From Escherichia marmotae (lineage in GTDB: Bacteria > Pseudomonadota > Gammaproteobacteria > Enterobacterales > Enterobacteriaceae): a DNA stretch of 64,000 bases. Below, piece after piece: positions 17,396-24,931 of the stretch. A program made the position numbers and the translations under genes. The stretch spans positions 1,364,001 to 1,428,000 of the forward strand of contig NZ_CP025979.1 in the NCBI RefSeq assembly GCF_002900365.1, given 5' to 3'. Under the pieces are notes generated by a model. The model saw only the letters and a list, made by a program, of their open reading frames with translations. It made no database searches and was not told the DNA's origin. Position 1 is the first letter of the stretch; the number at the start of each line of letters is the position of its first letter.

Positions 17396-18055
17396 ATGGA
17401 TCGTATAGTTAGTTCTTCACATGACCGTACATCACTACTTAGCACCCATAAGGTGCTGCGTAATACCTATTTTCTGCTGAGCCTGACGCTGGCCTTTTCG
17501 GCAATTACCGCGACTGCCAGTACGGTTCTGATGCTGCCATCTCCGGGCCTGATTCTGACGTTGGTAGGGATGTATGGTCTGATGTTCCTGACCTATAAAA
17601 CTGCCAACAAACCAACCGGGATTATCTCCGCGTTCGCCTTTACCGGTTTTCTCGGTTATATCCTCGGCCCGATTCTGAACACTTACCTGTCTGCCGGAAT
17701 GGGCGACGTAATCGCTATGGCGCTGGGCGGCACAGCATTAGTGTTCTTCTGCTGCTCTGCGTATGTGCTTACCACCCGCAAAGACATGTCTTTCCTCGGC
17801 GGTATGCTGATGGCCGGTATTGTGGTGGTGTTGATTGGAATGGTAGCGAATATCTTCCTGCAACTGCCTGCCCTGCATCTGGCAATCAGTGCGGTATTTA
17901 TTCTGATCTCCTCTGGCGCGATTCTGTTTGAAACCAGCAACATCATTCATGGCGGTGAAACGAACTACATTCGTGCCACGGTGAGTCTGTATGTGTCGCT
18001 GTACAACATCTTCGTGAGCCTGTTGAGCATTCTTGGCTTCGCCAGCCGCGATTAA
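17396..18055 (+). CDS. yccA: YccA, FtsH-modulating inner-membrane protein (BI-1 family)
   Basis: 219 aa, the K-12 length, with seven hydrophobic segments: a member of the Bax-inhibitor-1 family. The short polar N-terminus (about 25 residues) is the segment by which FtsH begins to degrade it; YccA is both an FtsH substrate and, when jammed, an FtsH inhibitor that spares SecY during blocked translocation. CpxR control is known in K-12. It stands alone between serT and tusE and ends with a hairpin terminator. Confidence 0.95.
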   Translation: MDRIVSSSHDRTSLLSTHKVLRNTYFLLSLTLAFSAITATASTVLMLPSPGLILTLVGMYGLMFLTYKTANKPTGIISAFAFTGFLGYILGPILNTYLSAGMGDVIAMALGGTALVFFCCSAYVLTTRKDMSFLGGMLMAGIVVVLIGMVANIFLQLPALHLAISAVFILISSGAILFETSNIIHGGETNYIRATVSLYVSLYNIFVSLLSILGFASRD

Positions 18056-18077
18056 TCTCGCCCGATACCACTTACAG

Positions 18078-18107
18078 AGCCTCGCTTTATGCGGGGCTTT
18101 GTTTTTT
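18078..18107 (+). terminator. Terminator of yccA
   Basis: AGCCTCGC / GCGGGGCT stem (one G-T pair) with a TTTAT loop, then TTGTTTTTT. It ends 33 nt before the first possible tusE start. Confidence 0.85.
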
Positions 18108-18146
18108 GCTACACTGCAGCCAGTCTGACTAAGGTAGTAAATGAAT

Positions 18147-18476
18147 ATGTTGATCTTCGAAGGTAAAGAGATAGAGACCGATACCGAAGGCTATCTCAAA
18201 GAGAGTAGCCTGTGGAGCGAACCTCTGGCAGCCGTGATTGCCGAAAAGGAAGGGATTACGCTGTCGCCTGAACACTGGGAAGTAGTGCGCTTTGTGCGTG
18301 ACTTCTACCTGGAATTTAATACGTCTCCGGCGATTCGTATGCTGGTAAAAGCGATGGCGAATAAGTTTGGCGAAGAAAAAGGTAACAGCCGCTATCTGTA
18401 CCGACTGTTCCCGAAAGGCCCGGCAAAGCAAGCCACCAAAATTGCCGGCCTGCCGAAACCCGTGAAATGCATTTAA
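18147..18476 (+). CDS. tusE: TusE, sulfur carrier for tRNA 2-thiouridine synthesis
   Basis: 109 aa from ATG 18147, the K-12 length; an in-frame ATG at 18141 lies at better distance (6 nt) from the AAGG ribosome site and would add Met-Asn, so either start may be used. DsrC/TusE family; the penultimate residue Cys108 (VKCI at the C-terminus) accepts persulfide sulfur from TusBCD and passes it to MnmA for mnm5s2U34 of tRNAs. About five substitutions from K-12 as recalled, none at the catalytic tail. Its TAA shares the palindrome TTAA with the stop of convergent yccX. Confidence 0.95.
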   Translation: MLIFEGKEIETDTEGYLKESSLWSEPLAAVIAEKEGITLSPEHWEVVRFVRDFYLEFNTSPAIRMLVKAMANKFGEEKGNSRYLYRLFPKGPAKQATKIAGLPKPVKCI

Positions 18477-18751
18477 CGGATACGAAAATCCGTTAATTCG
18501 CCAGAAGGATGATGCGGTTCGCTAATCACCCGTTCCACGCGGGCTGAACGCGGACCGCCGCTCTTTAACCACTGCATTAATTTTTCCACCTGCCCTTCAT
18601 CACCACAGGCAACCACTTCCACGCTGCCATCATCAAGATTTTTTGCGTAGCCGGTTAACCCTAGCCTTTTCGCTTCGTACTGAGTGGTATAACGAAACCC
18701 TACCCCCTGAACTCGCCCATAAACCCAGGCAATTATGCATACTTTCGACAT
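18473..18751 (-). CDS. yccX: YccX, acylphosphatase
   Basis: 92 aa, the K-12 length, from the ATG at 18751 with a strong AAGGAG site. The acylphosphatase pattern VYGRVQGVGFRY (catalytic Arg) is followed by the catalytic Asn in GYAKNLDDGSVEV. It hydrolyses carboxyl-phosphate bonds such as acetyl phosphate; the physiological target in E. coli is unknown. A longer upstream frame exists but lacks the family's N-terminus and would run into the rlmI promoter. It faces tusE, sharing TTAA for both stops, and is divergent from rlmI. Confidence 0.96.
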   Translation of the reverse strand: MSKVCIIAWVYGRVQGVGFRYTTQYEAKRLGLTGYAKNLDDGSVEVVACGDEGQVEKLMQWLKSGGPRSARVERVISEPHHPSGELTDFRIR

Positions 18752-18845
18752 CACCGCTCTCCTTATCCTTAATGGACGCGTTGCAAATCCATGGAAAACT
18801 CCGGACAATGACGCCCATTTCTTTGCATCGACAGAATAGTAAATT

Positions 18846-20036
18846 ATGAGTGTACGTTTAGTGTTAGCCAAAGGGCGCGAAAAATCATTACTTCGTCGCC
18901 ATCCGTGGGTCTTTTCCGGTGCCGTCGCACGTATGGAAGGTAAAGCCAGCCTCGGTGAAACCATCGATATTGTTGATCATCAGGGAAAATGGTTAGCACG
19001 CGGCGCTTATTCGCCAGCGTCGCAAATCCGCGCTCGTGTCTGGACGTTTGATCCGTCAGAATCCATCGACATTGCCTTTTTCACCCGCCGCTTACAACAG
19101 GCGCAAAAGTGGCGCGACTGGCTGGCGAAAAAAGATGGTCTCGATAGCTATCGTTTAATCGCCGGTGAGTCTGACGGCCTGCCGGGTATTACTATTGATC
19201 GTTTCGGCAATTTTCTGGTGCTGCAACTGCTGAGTGCAGGCGCGGAGTATCAGCGCGCAGCATTAATCAGCGCCCTACAAACGCTCTATCCGGAATGCGC
19301 GATTTACGATCGTAGCGACGTGGCAGTACGTAAAAAAGAGGGGATGGAGCTGACCCAGGGGCCAGTAACCGGCGAGCTGCCACCTGCCCTGCTGCCTATT
19401 GAAGAACATGGCATGAAGCTACTGGTGGACATTCAACACGGGCACAAAACGGGCTACTACCTGGACCAGCGTGACAGTCGCCTGGCAACACGCCGCTATG
19501 TAGAAAATAAACGCGTGCTGAACTGCTTCTCTTATACCGGTGGATTCGCAGTATCGGCATTGATGGGCGGTTGTAGCCAGGTGGTCAGTGTCGATACTTC
19601 ACAGGAAGCACTGGATATCGCACGGAAAAACGTTGAGCTAAACAAACTCGATTTGAGCAAAGCTGAGTTTGTGCGCGATGACGTCTTTAAATTACTGCGC
19701 ACCTACCGCGATCGCGGTGAAAAATTTGACGTTATCGTGATGGACCCGCCGAAGTTTGTTGAGAACAAAAGTCAGCTAATGGGCGCGTGCCGCGGCTATA
19801 AAGACATCAACATGCTGGCAATTCAGTTATTGAATGAGGGCGGTGTTCTTCTGACTTTCTCCTGCTCTGGCCTGATGACCAGCGATTTATTTCAGAAAAT
19901 CATCGCTGATGCCGCAATTGATGCCGGTCGTGATATACAATTTATAGAGCAGTTCCGTCAGGCAGCCGATCATCCGGTGATCGCTACCTACCCGGAAGGG
20001 CTATATCTGAAAGGGTTTGCCTGTCGCGTCATGTAA
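18846..20036 (+). CDS. rlmI: RlmI, 23S rRNA m5C1962 methyltransferase
   Basis: 396 aa, the K-12 length. An N-terminal PUA domain (about 1-70, starting VRLVLAKGREKSLLRRHPWVFSGAV) is followed by a Rossmann SAM-binding domain with the motif I region LNCFSYTGGFAVSAL, the MDPPKF motif and the FSCSG segment. It methylates C1962 of 23S rRNA. It is divergent from yccX with 94 bp between starts, and hspQ follows in the same direction after 57 nt. Confidence 0.95.
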   Translation: MSVRLVLAKGREKSLLRRHPWVFSGAVARMEGKASLGETIDIVDHQGKWLARGAYSPASQIRARVWTFDPSESIDIAFFTRRLQQAQKWRDWLAKKDGLDSYRLIAGESDGLPGITIDRFGNFLVLQLLSAGAEYQRAALISALQTLYPECAIYDRSDVAVRKKEGMELTQGPVTGELPPALLPIEEHGMKLLVDIQHGHKTGYYLDQRDSRLATRRYVENKRVLNCFSYTGGFAVSALMGGCSQVVSVDTSQEALDIARKNVELNKLDLSKAEFVRDDVFKLLRTYRDRGEKFDVIVMDPPKFVENKSQLMGACRGYKDINMLAIQLLNEGGVLLTFSCSGLMTSDLFQKIIADAAIDAGRDIQFIEQFRQAADHPVIATYPEGLYLKGFACRVM

Positions 20037-20093
20037 CTTGAAATGTGGAATTCTGTCCTTATATCAAAGGTGAAGATTTCCCGGGAGGTGACT

Positions 20094-20411
20094 ATGATTG
20101 CCAGCAAATTCGGTATCGGCCAGCAGGTCCGCCATTCCCTGTTAGGTTATCTCGGAGTGGTCGTGGATATCGACCCGGTTTATTCGCTCTCTGAACCGTC
20201 ACCTGATGAGCTGGCGGTGAACGATGAGCTTCGCGCCGCTCCGTGGTATCACGTGGTGATGGAGGATGACAACGGCCTACCGGTTCATACCTACCTGGCT
20301 GAAGCCCAGCTAAGTAGCGAATTGCAGGATGAACATCCAGAGCAGCCGTCAATGGATGAGCTGGCGCAGACGATCCGCAAGCAACTCCAGGCACCGCGTC
20401 TGCGTAACTAA
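20094..20411 (+). CDS. hspQ: HspQ, heat-shock protein / protease adaptor
   Basis: 105 aa from ATG 20094, chosen because a good GGGAGGTG ribosome site sits just upstream and because [16 protein letters not shown] is the family N-terminus. YccV-like hemimethylated-DNA-binding domain (about 5-95). HspQ is induced by heat, helps degrade a mutant DnaA and stimulates proteolysis by Lon. It lies downstream of rlmI and ends in a strong terminator. Confidence 0.94.
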
Positions 20412-20421
20412 TCCCCATAAA

Positions 20422-20457
20422 ATCCCCGGAAGGTTTTTGCCTTCCGGGGATTTTTTT
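20422..20457. terminator. Bidirectional terminator between hspQ and yccU
   Basis: Perfect stem ATCCCCGGAAGG / CCTTCCGGGGAT with a TTTTTG loop and seven T residues on the plus strand. The complementary strand gives a TTTTAT tract, so it can also stop the convergent yccU transcript, whose TAA lies inside the plus-strand T-run. Confidence 0.93.
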
Positions 20458-20869
20458 ATTTAGCCAGCCCCAGACGAGGGATCTCAATGGCCGGGCAACG
20501 ATCCATTACCACATTTAACCCAGCTTCCCGCGCCAGTACCGCAGCTTGCTCATTAATCACCCCTAGCTGCATCCATAAGGTTTTCGCACCGATGGCGATA
20601 GCTTCCTGTGCTACATCCCACGCAGCTTCTGAATTACGGAAGACATCTACCATATCTACTTTTTCCGGAACTTCCGCCAGCGTACCGTAACCCTGCTGGC
20701 CCAGCAGCGTTTTACCGGCGACTTTTGGTGAGACAGGAATGACGTGATAGCCCTGATCAAGCAGATATTTCATTACGCGATAACTTGGACGGTCAGGTTT
20801 ATCACTTGCCCCTACCAGCGCAATGGTGTGAGTGGACGTTAAAATGGCTGCAATATCGGTTTCTTTCAT
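20456..20869 (-). CDS. yccU: YccU, CoA-binding domain protein
   Basis: 137 aa, the K-12 length. Of two adjacent ATGs (20872 and 20869) the second lies five bases from GGAGG and is preferred. A single Rossmann-like CoA-binding domain (GASDKPDRPSYRVMKYL at the N-terminus, LGVINEQAAVLAREAGL in the middle) as in succinyl-CoA synthetase alpha subunits, but without the ligase domain. The biochemical role is unknown. It is convergent with hspQ, sharing the terminator, and divergent from yccT. Confidence 0.92.
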   Translation of the reverse strand: MKETDIAAILTSTHTIALVGASDKPDRPSYRVMKYLLDQGYHVIPVSPKVAGKTLLGQQGYGTLAEVPEKVDMVDVFRNSEAAWDVAQEAIAIGAKTLWMQLGVINEQAAVLAREAGLNVVMDRCPAIEIPRLGLAK

Positions 20870-21041
20870 CATTTCCTCCAGACTATTTACCAAAGTGTAC
20901 GACAATACCGACATACCAACCATGCAGCTAATGCGAATGTATGAGAGCAAAAGATGGAAATATGTCTATATGTTAGTAAGTATGATTAAAGAAAAATTTT
21001 GATACATTATTATTCGGGCGGTCATTAGACAGGAGCTATCT

Positions 21042-21704
21042 ATGAAAACCGGCATTTTGACCACCTTGATTGTATTATGTTTGCCGGTGACCGTTTTTGC
21101 CACCACGCTGCGGCTGTCCAGCGACGTTGACCTTCTGGTGCTCGACGGCAAGAAAGTTTCCAGTTCTCTGCTGCGCGGCGCGGACAGCATTGAACTGGAT
21201 AACGGCCCGCATCAATTAGTGTTTCGCGTCGAGAAAACCATCAACCTTTCTGGTAATGAAGAACGTCTGTATATCTCCCCACCTCTGGTCGTCAGTTTTA
21301 ATACCCAACTTATCAGCCAGGTTAATTTTCGCCTGCCCCGTCTGGAGAATGAACGGGAAGCGACCCATTTTGATGCCACTCCGCGCCTTGAATTGTTAGA
21401 TGGCGATGCGACGCCGATCCCGGTAAAGCTGGATATTCTGGCGATTACCTCAACCGCAAAAACGATTGATTATGAAGGAGAGGTTGAACGCTATAACAAA
21501 TCTGCGAAGCGCGCCTCGCTTCCGCAATTTGCCACCATGATGGCAGATGACAGCACACTGCTTTCTGGCGTTTCCGAACTGGATGCGATTCCACCGCAAT
21601 CTCAGGTGCTCACTGAACAACGGCTGAAGTATTGGTTTAAGCTGGCTGATCCACAAACGCGAAATACCTTCCTGCAATGGGCGGAAAAACAACCATCTTC
21701 CTGA
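21042..21704 (+). CDS. yccT: YccT (CsgI), periplasmic inhibitor of curli formation
   Basis: 220 aa, the K-12 length, DUF2057 family. Signal peptide about residues 1-20 ending TVFA. Members are secreted beta-rich proteins; YccT has been reported to interfere with polymerisation of the curli subunit CsgA, hence the newer name CsgI. The ribosome site AGGAG precedes the ATG at good distance. It is followed by a compact GC-rich hairpin terminator and then mgsA. Confidence 0.92.
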   Translation: MKTGILTTLIVLCLPVTVFATTLRLSSDVDLLVLDGKKVSSSLLRGADSIELDNGPHQLVFRVEKTINLSGNEERLYISPPLVVSFNTQLISQVNFRLPRLENEREATHFDATPRLELLDGDATPIPVKLDILAITSTAKTIDYEGEVERYNKSAKRASLPQFATMMADDSTLLSGVSELDAIPPQSQVLTEQRLKYWFKLADPQTRNTFLQWAEKQPSS

Positions 21705-21713
21705 TATTTTTGT

Positions 21714-21732
21714 GCCTGCGCGCAGGCTTTTT
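21714..21732 (+). terminator. Terminator of yccT
   Basis: GCCTG-CGCG-CAGGC hairpin followed by TTTTT, ten bases after the yccT stop. Confidence 0.85.
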
Positions 21733-21799
21733 CGGTCTTTATCTTGCAGCGGTAAGTGCTTACAGTAATCTGTAGGAAAGCTAACTACGGATGTAAATT

Positions 21800-22258
21800 A
21801 TGGAACTGACGACTCGCACTTTACCTGCGCGGAAACATATTGCGCTGGTGGCACACGATCACTGCAAACAAACGCTGATGAGCTGGGTGGGGCGGCATCA
21901 ACCGCTTCTGGAGCAGCACGAGCTTTATGCAACGGGCACCACGGGTAACTTAATTTCCCGCGCAACAGGAATGAACGTTAATGCCATGCTAAGTGGCCCA
22001 ATGGGCGGTGACCAGCAGGTCGGCGCATTAATTTCTGAAGGGAAAATTGATGTGCTGATTTTCTTCTGGGACCCGTTAAACGCCGTGCCGCACGATCCCG
22101 ATGTGAAAGCATTGCTACGTCTGGCGACAGTGTGGAACATTCCGGTCGCTACCAACGTAGCAACGGCAGATTTCATCATCCAGTCGCCGCATTTCAACGA
22201 CGCCGTGGATATTCTGATCCCGGATTATCAGCGTTATCTCGCGGAACGCCTGAAATAA
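21800..22258 (+). CDS. mgsA: MgsA, methylglyoxal synthase
   Basis: 152 aa, the K-12 length. It converts dihydroxyacetone phosphate to methylglyoxal and phosphate, a bypass that relieves sugar-phosphate stress when phosphate is short. The catalytic residues Asp71 (GPMGGDQQ), Asp91, His98 and Asp101 (DPLNAVPHDPD) are in place, as is the phosphate-binding TGTTGN loop. Cytosolic homohexamer. It is convergent with helD over a 31-nt spacer holding a hairpin. Confidence 0.97.
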   Translation: MELTTRTLPARKHIALVAHDHCKQTLMSWVGRHQPLLEQHELYATGTTGNLISRATGMNVNAMLSGPMGGDQQVGALISEGKIDVLIFFWDPLNAVPHDPDVKALLRLATVWNIPVATNVATADFIIQSPHFNDAVDILIPDYQRYLAERLK

Positions 22259-22264
22259 TATTGC

Positions 22265-22290
22265 ACAGGTGGCAAATGCCACCTGTTTCT
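22265..22290 (+). terminator. Hairpin between mgsA and helD
   Basis: Perfect 10-bp stem ACAGGTGGCA / TGCCACCTGT with a two-base spacer, then TTCT. The T-run is weak, so termination may be partial. Confidence 0.7.
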
Positions 22291-24344
22291 TACGGTTTTC
22301 TCGCCACCGGAACATCCAGTTTTTTCAGGACTTCGACAAAGGGAGAAGGATTCTCTTTGTTGAACAATGCCCATACCCGATACCTTGCACGAGTCAGCGC
22401 AACGTACATTAACCGCCGTTCTTCGGCGTCAGGGAAATCTTCCACTGGCGGCAATAGCGCCTCTTCCATAATCGACTCACGCGCCGCAGCCGGGAAGCCA
22501 TCACTCCCCTCCTGCAAACCAACAATGATGACGTAATCCGCCTGTTGCCCTTTGCTGGCATGAATCGTCATAAAGTCAATTTGCAACTTCGGCCAGCGCG
22601 TCGCCGCTTTTTCCAGACTGACGGGTTTCAAATGATGGTAACGCGCCAGCACCAGAATGCGCTCTTCCGGTTTGGCATAACCAGACAGTTTATCCAGCAA
22701 AGCATCAAGCTGGCTCTCTTCCAGCAGAGTAACGGCTTTTTTGTCGCCATTGGTTAAACTGTTTAGCGGCTTTTTCAGTTGACTGGGGTTTTGCTGGATA
22801 AAGCGATTCGCCACCTCCCCGATACGGCTGTTGAAACGATAAGTAGTATCTAAATCACAGCGATCGCCTTCACCGAAGTTTTCATGGAAAGCCGTGGTGA
22901 GCGACATTTGCGCCCCGCTGAAGCGGTAAATGGCCTGCCAATCATCGCCAACGGCGAACAACGTCGTCTGACTGTTTTGCTTGCGTAATGCCGCTAACAA
23001 AGCGGCGCGCTGCGGTGAGATATCCTGAAACTCATCGACCAGAATATGTTTCCACGGGCTGATAAAGCGGCCTTTCTCAAGGATTACAATGGCCTGATGA
23101 ATCAAACCGGAAAAATCAACGGCATTTTCCGCCTTCAGTGCGCTTTTCCACGCCTTCAACAAGGGAGCCATCAACTTGATGCGTTTACTGAACAAGTCAC
23201 GAATTTCCTCGGGCGCGCTGGCAATCATTTCAGCCTGTGCACCACCGTGCATCCGCATCAGGTTTACCCAGCGATCGAGGCGAGATGCGAGACGACGCTG
23301 CAATTTTTCATCATCCCAGAAGTTACCTTCTGGCACTGACCACTGCATTTCTTCCGTCAGCCATTGCCGCCAGCCCTTCGCCTGCGCTTTCTTCTCGCTG
23401 CATTGCTTGCGCCACTCAGCAATAAAGAGTTCATGACGGGCAGTAGTATCATTTTCCAGGTTGCTGACTGTCGGTACTTTTTTGCTACCTTGCTGAATAA
23501 TATGCAGCGCCAGTGAATGAAACGTGCGTGCGGTAATGTCTTCAGTATGGAGCCGTTCGCGAATACGCTCATCCATCTCTTCAGCCGCTTTTCGGCCAAA
23601 CGCCAGCAATAAGATTTGCTCAGGAGACGCTTCGCCGCGCGCCAGCAACCAGCCGGCTCGCGCTACCAGCACGGACGTTTTTCCGCTTCCTGCGCCAGCA
23701 AGTACTAATAACGAATGCTCGCCATTGACAACTGCACGAGCCTGCGCCGGATTAAGTGGTGAAGACTCAACCTGACGGAAAAAATCCGCATACTTATTGA
23801 GCATGATTTCGGTGTACGCCTGATTATGCTGCAACCGACTGCCTTCAATATCTTTCAGCCAGGCCTGACATTTGTGCCACGCTTCACGACAGTTATCGAA
23901 TTCGTCTAGCCGGTTGACCGGCAACGGTAACGCCGACAAAGCCTGGCGAATTTGTTGCTGTACGCCAGAAGTTTGCTCCCGCGTCAGCCATTTATTGTCG
24001 CCGGTGCGCGTGGCAATCAAATCGAGTTGCTGCTGTAAGACGCCGGCCGCAATTTCGCTCATCTCCTCGCTCCACCGCCGCCAGTGAGCATCAAGATGAT
24101 GGTGAAAACGCTGTGTCTCAGCCCATTCGGTGCCGTGCAGACGCACTACTTTTTCATCAGGCAACACAAATTCCAGCTCGCCCCACACCAGACCGCGCTT
24201 ACAGTGAATCGCCAGTAATTGATTGAAAGGAATGAGATATTCGTGACGATCGCCGGAAACTTTTATCCCGGCATTGAGGATCACCGCCCGATCGTAAGGG
24301 TGCTGTGCCAGACGCTTGCCAAGAGTTGTCGCTTTCAGTTCCAT
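22290..24344 (-). CDS. helD: HelD, DNA helicase IV
   Basis: 684 aa from ATG 24344, the K-12 length; 31 upstream in-frame codons show no family similarity. Superfamily 1 (UvrD/Rep-like) 3'-5' helicase: Walker A AGAGSGKTS about residue 216, Walker B in LVDEFQDIS, motif III GDDWQAIYRF, motif V MTIHASKGQQADYV and motif VI YVALTRAR. An N-terminal domain of about 190 residues precedes the motor core. It unwinds DNA and has a minor role in recombination. It is convergent with mgsA and divergent from yccF. Confidence 0.96.
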   Translation of the reverse strand: MELKATTLGKRLAQHPYDRAVILNAGIKVSGDRHEYLIPFNQLLAIHCKRGLVWGELEFVLPDEKVVRLHGTEWAETQRFHHHLDAHWRRWSEEMSEIAAGVLQQQLDLIATRTGDNKWLTREQTSGVQQQIRQALSALPLPVNRLDEFDNCREAWHKCQAWLKDIEGSRLQHNQAYTEIMLNKYADFFRQVESSPLNPAQARAVVNGEHSLLVLAGAGSGKTSVLVARAGWLLARGEASPEQILLLAFGRKAAEEMDERIRERLHTEDITARTFHSLALHIIQQGSKKVPTVSNLENDTTARHELFIAEWRKQCSEKKAQAKGWRQWLTEEMQWSVPEGNFWDDEKLQRRLASRLDRWVNLMRMHGGAQAEMIASAPEEIRDLFSKRIKLMAPLLKAWKSALKAENAVDFSGLIHQAIVILEKGRFISPWKHILVDEFQDISPQRAALLAALRKQNSQTTLFAVGDDWQAIYRFSGAQMSLTTAFHENFGEGDRCDLDTTYRFNSRIGEVANRFIQQNPSQLKKPLNSLTNGDKKAVTLLEESQLDALLDKLSGYAKPEERILVLARYHHLKPVSLEKAATRWPKLQIDFMTIHASKGQQADYVIIVGLQEGSDGFPAAARESIMEEALLPPVEDFPDAEERRLMYVALTRARYRVWALFNKENPSPFVEVLKKLDVPVARKP

Positions 24345-24466
24345 GTCTCTGTAGATCCACACGATGTTATTTCTTATCAGTGTAACCGTCAGAGAAAACG
24401 TGCTCCAGCCCAAAAAAACGTTACAATTGCCGCCCATTACTGAAAACCACAGTAAAGCGAGGTTTT

Positions 24467-24913
24467 ATGCGTACCGTTTTGAACATTCTGAACTTTGTCC
24501 TGGGCGGATTCGCCACTACCCTGGCCTGGTTGTTAGCGACCCTTGTCAGTATTGTGCTGATTTTTACCTTACCGCTGACTCGTTCCTGCTGGGAAATCAC
24601 TAAACTTTCGTTGTTGCCCTACGGCAATGAAGCTATTCATGTCGATGAACTGAATCCGGCGGGTAAAAATGTGTTGCTCAACACGGGCGGCACCGTACTG
24701 AATATTTTCTGGCTGATTTTCTTCGGCTGGTGGTTATGCTTAATGCATATTGCTTCTGGTATTGCGCAATGCCTCACCATCATCGGTATTCCTGTCGGCA
24801 TTGCGAACTTTAAAATTGCCGCTATTGCACTGTGGCCGGTAGGTCGCCGCGTAGTTTCTGTGGAAACAGCTCAAGCTGCGCGTGAAGCGAATGCGCGCCG
24901 CCGTTTCGAATAA
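24467..24913 (+). CDS. yccF: YccF, inner-membrane protein (DUF307)
   Basis: 148 aa, the K-12 length. Three or four hydrophobic segments; two copies of the YccF domain pattern (NILNFVLGGFATTLAWLLAT and NIFWLIFFGWWLCLMHI) suggest internal duplication. The function is unknown. It is divergent from helD (122-bp gap) and followed closely by yccS, so the two membrane proteins are probably cotranscribed. Confidence 0.9.
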   Translation: MRTVLNILNFVLGGFATTLAWLLATLVSIVLIFTLPLTRSCWEITKLSLLPYGNEAIHVDELNPAGKNVLLNTGGTVLNIFWLIFFGWWLCLMHIASGIAQCLTIIGIPVGIANFKIAAIALWPVGRRVVSVETAQAAREANARRRFE

Positions 24914-24931
24914 TCTAATTTTATGGCCTTT

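Noticed and set aside
24923..24931. Alternative upstream start for yccS (MAF).
   Set aside because: Neither ATG has a Shine-Dalgarno; the length from 24932 matches the known protein, so the shorter form is kept, with low certainty.
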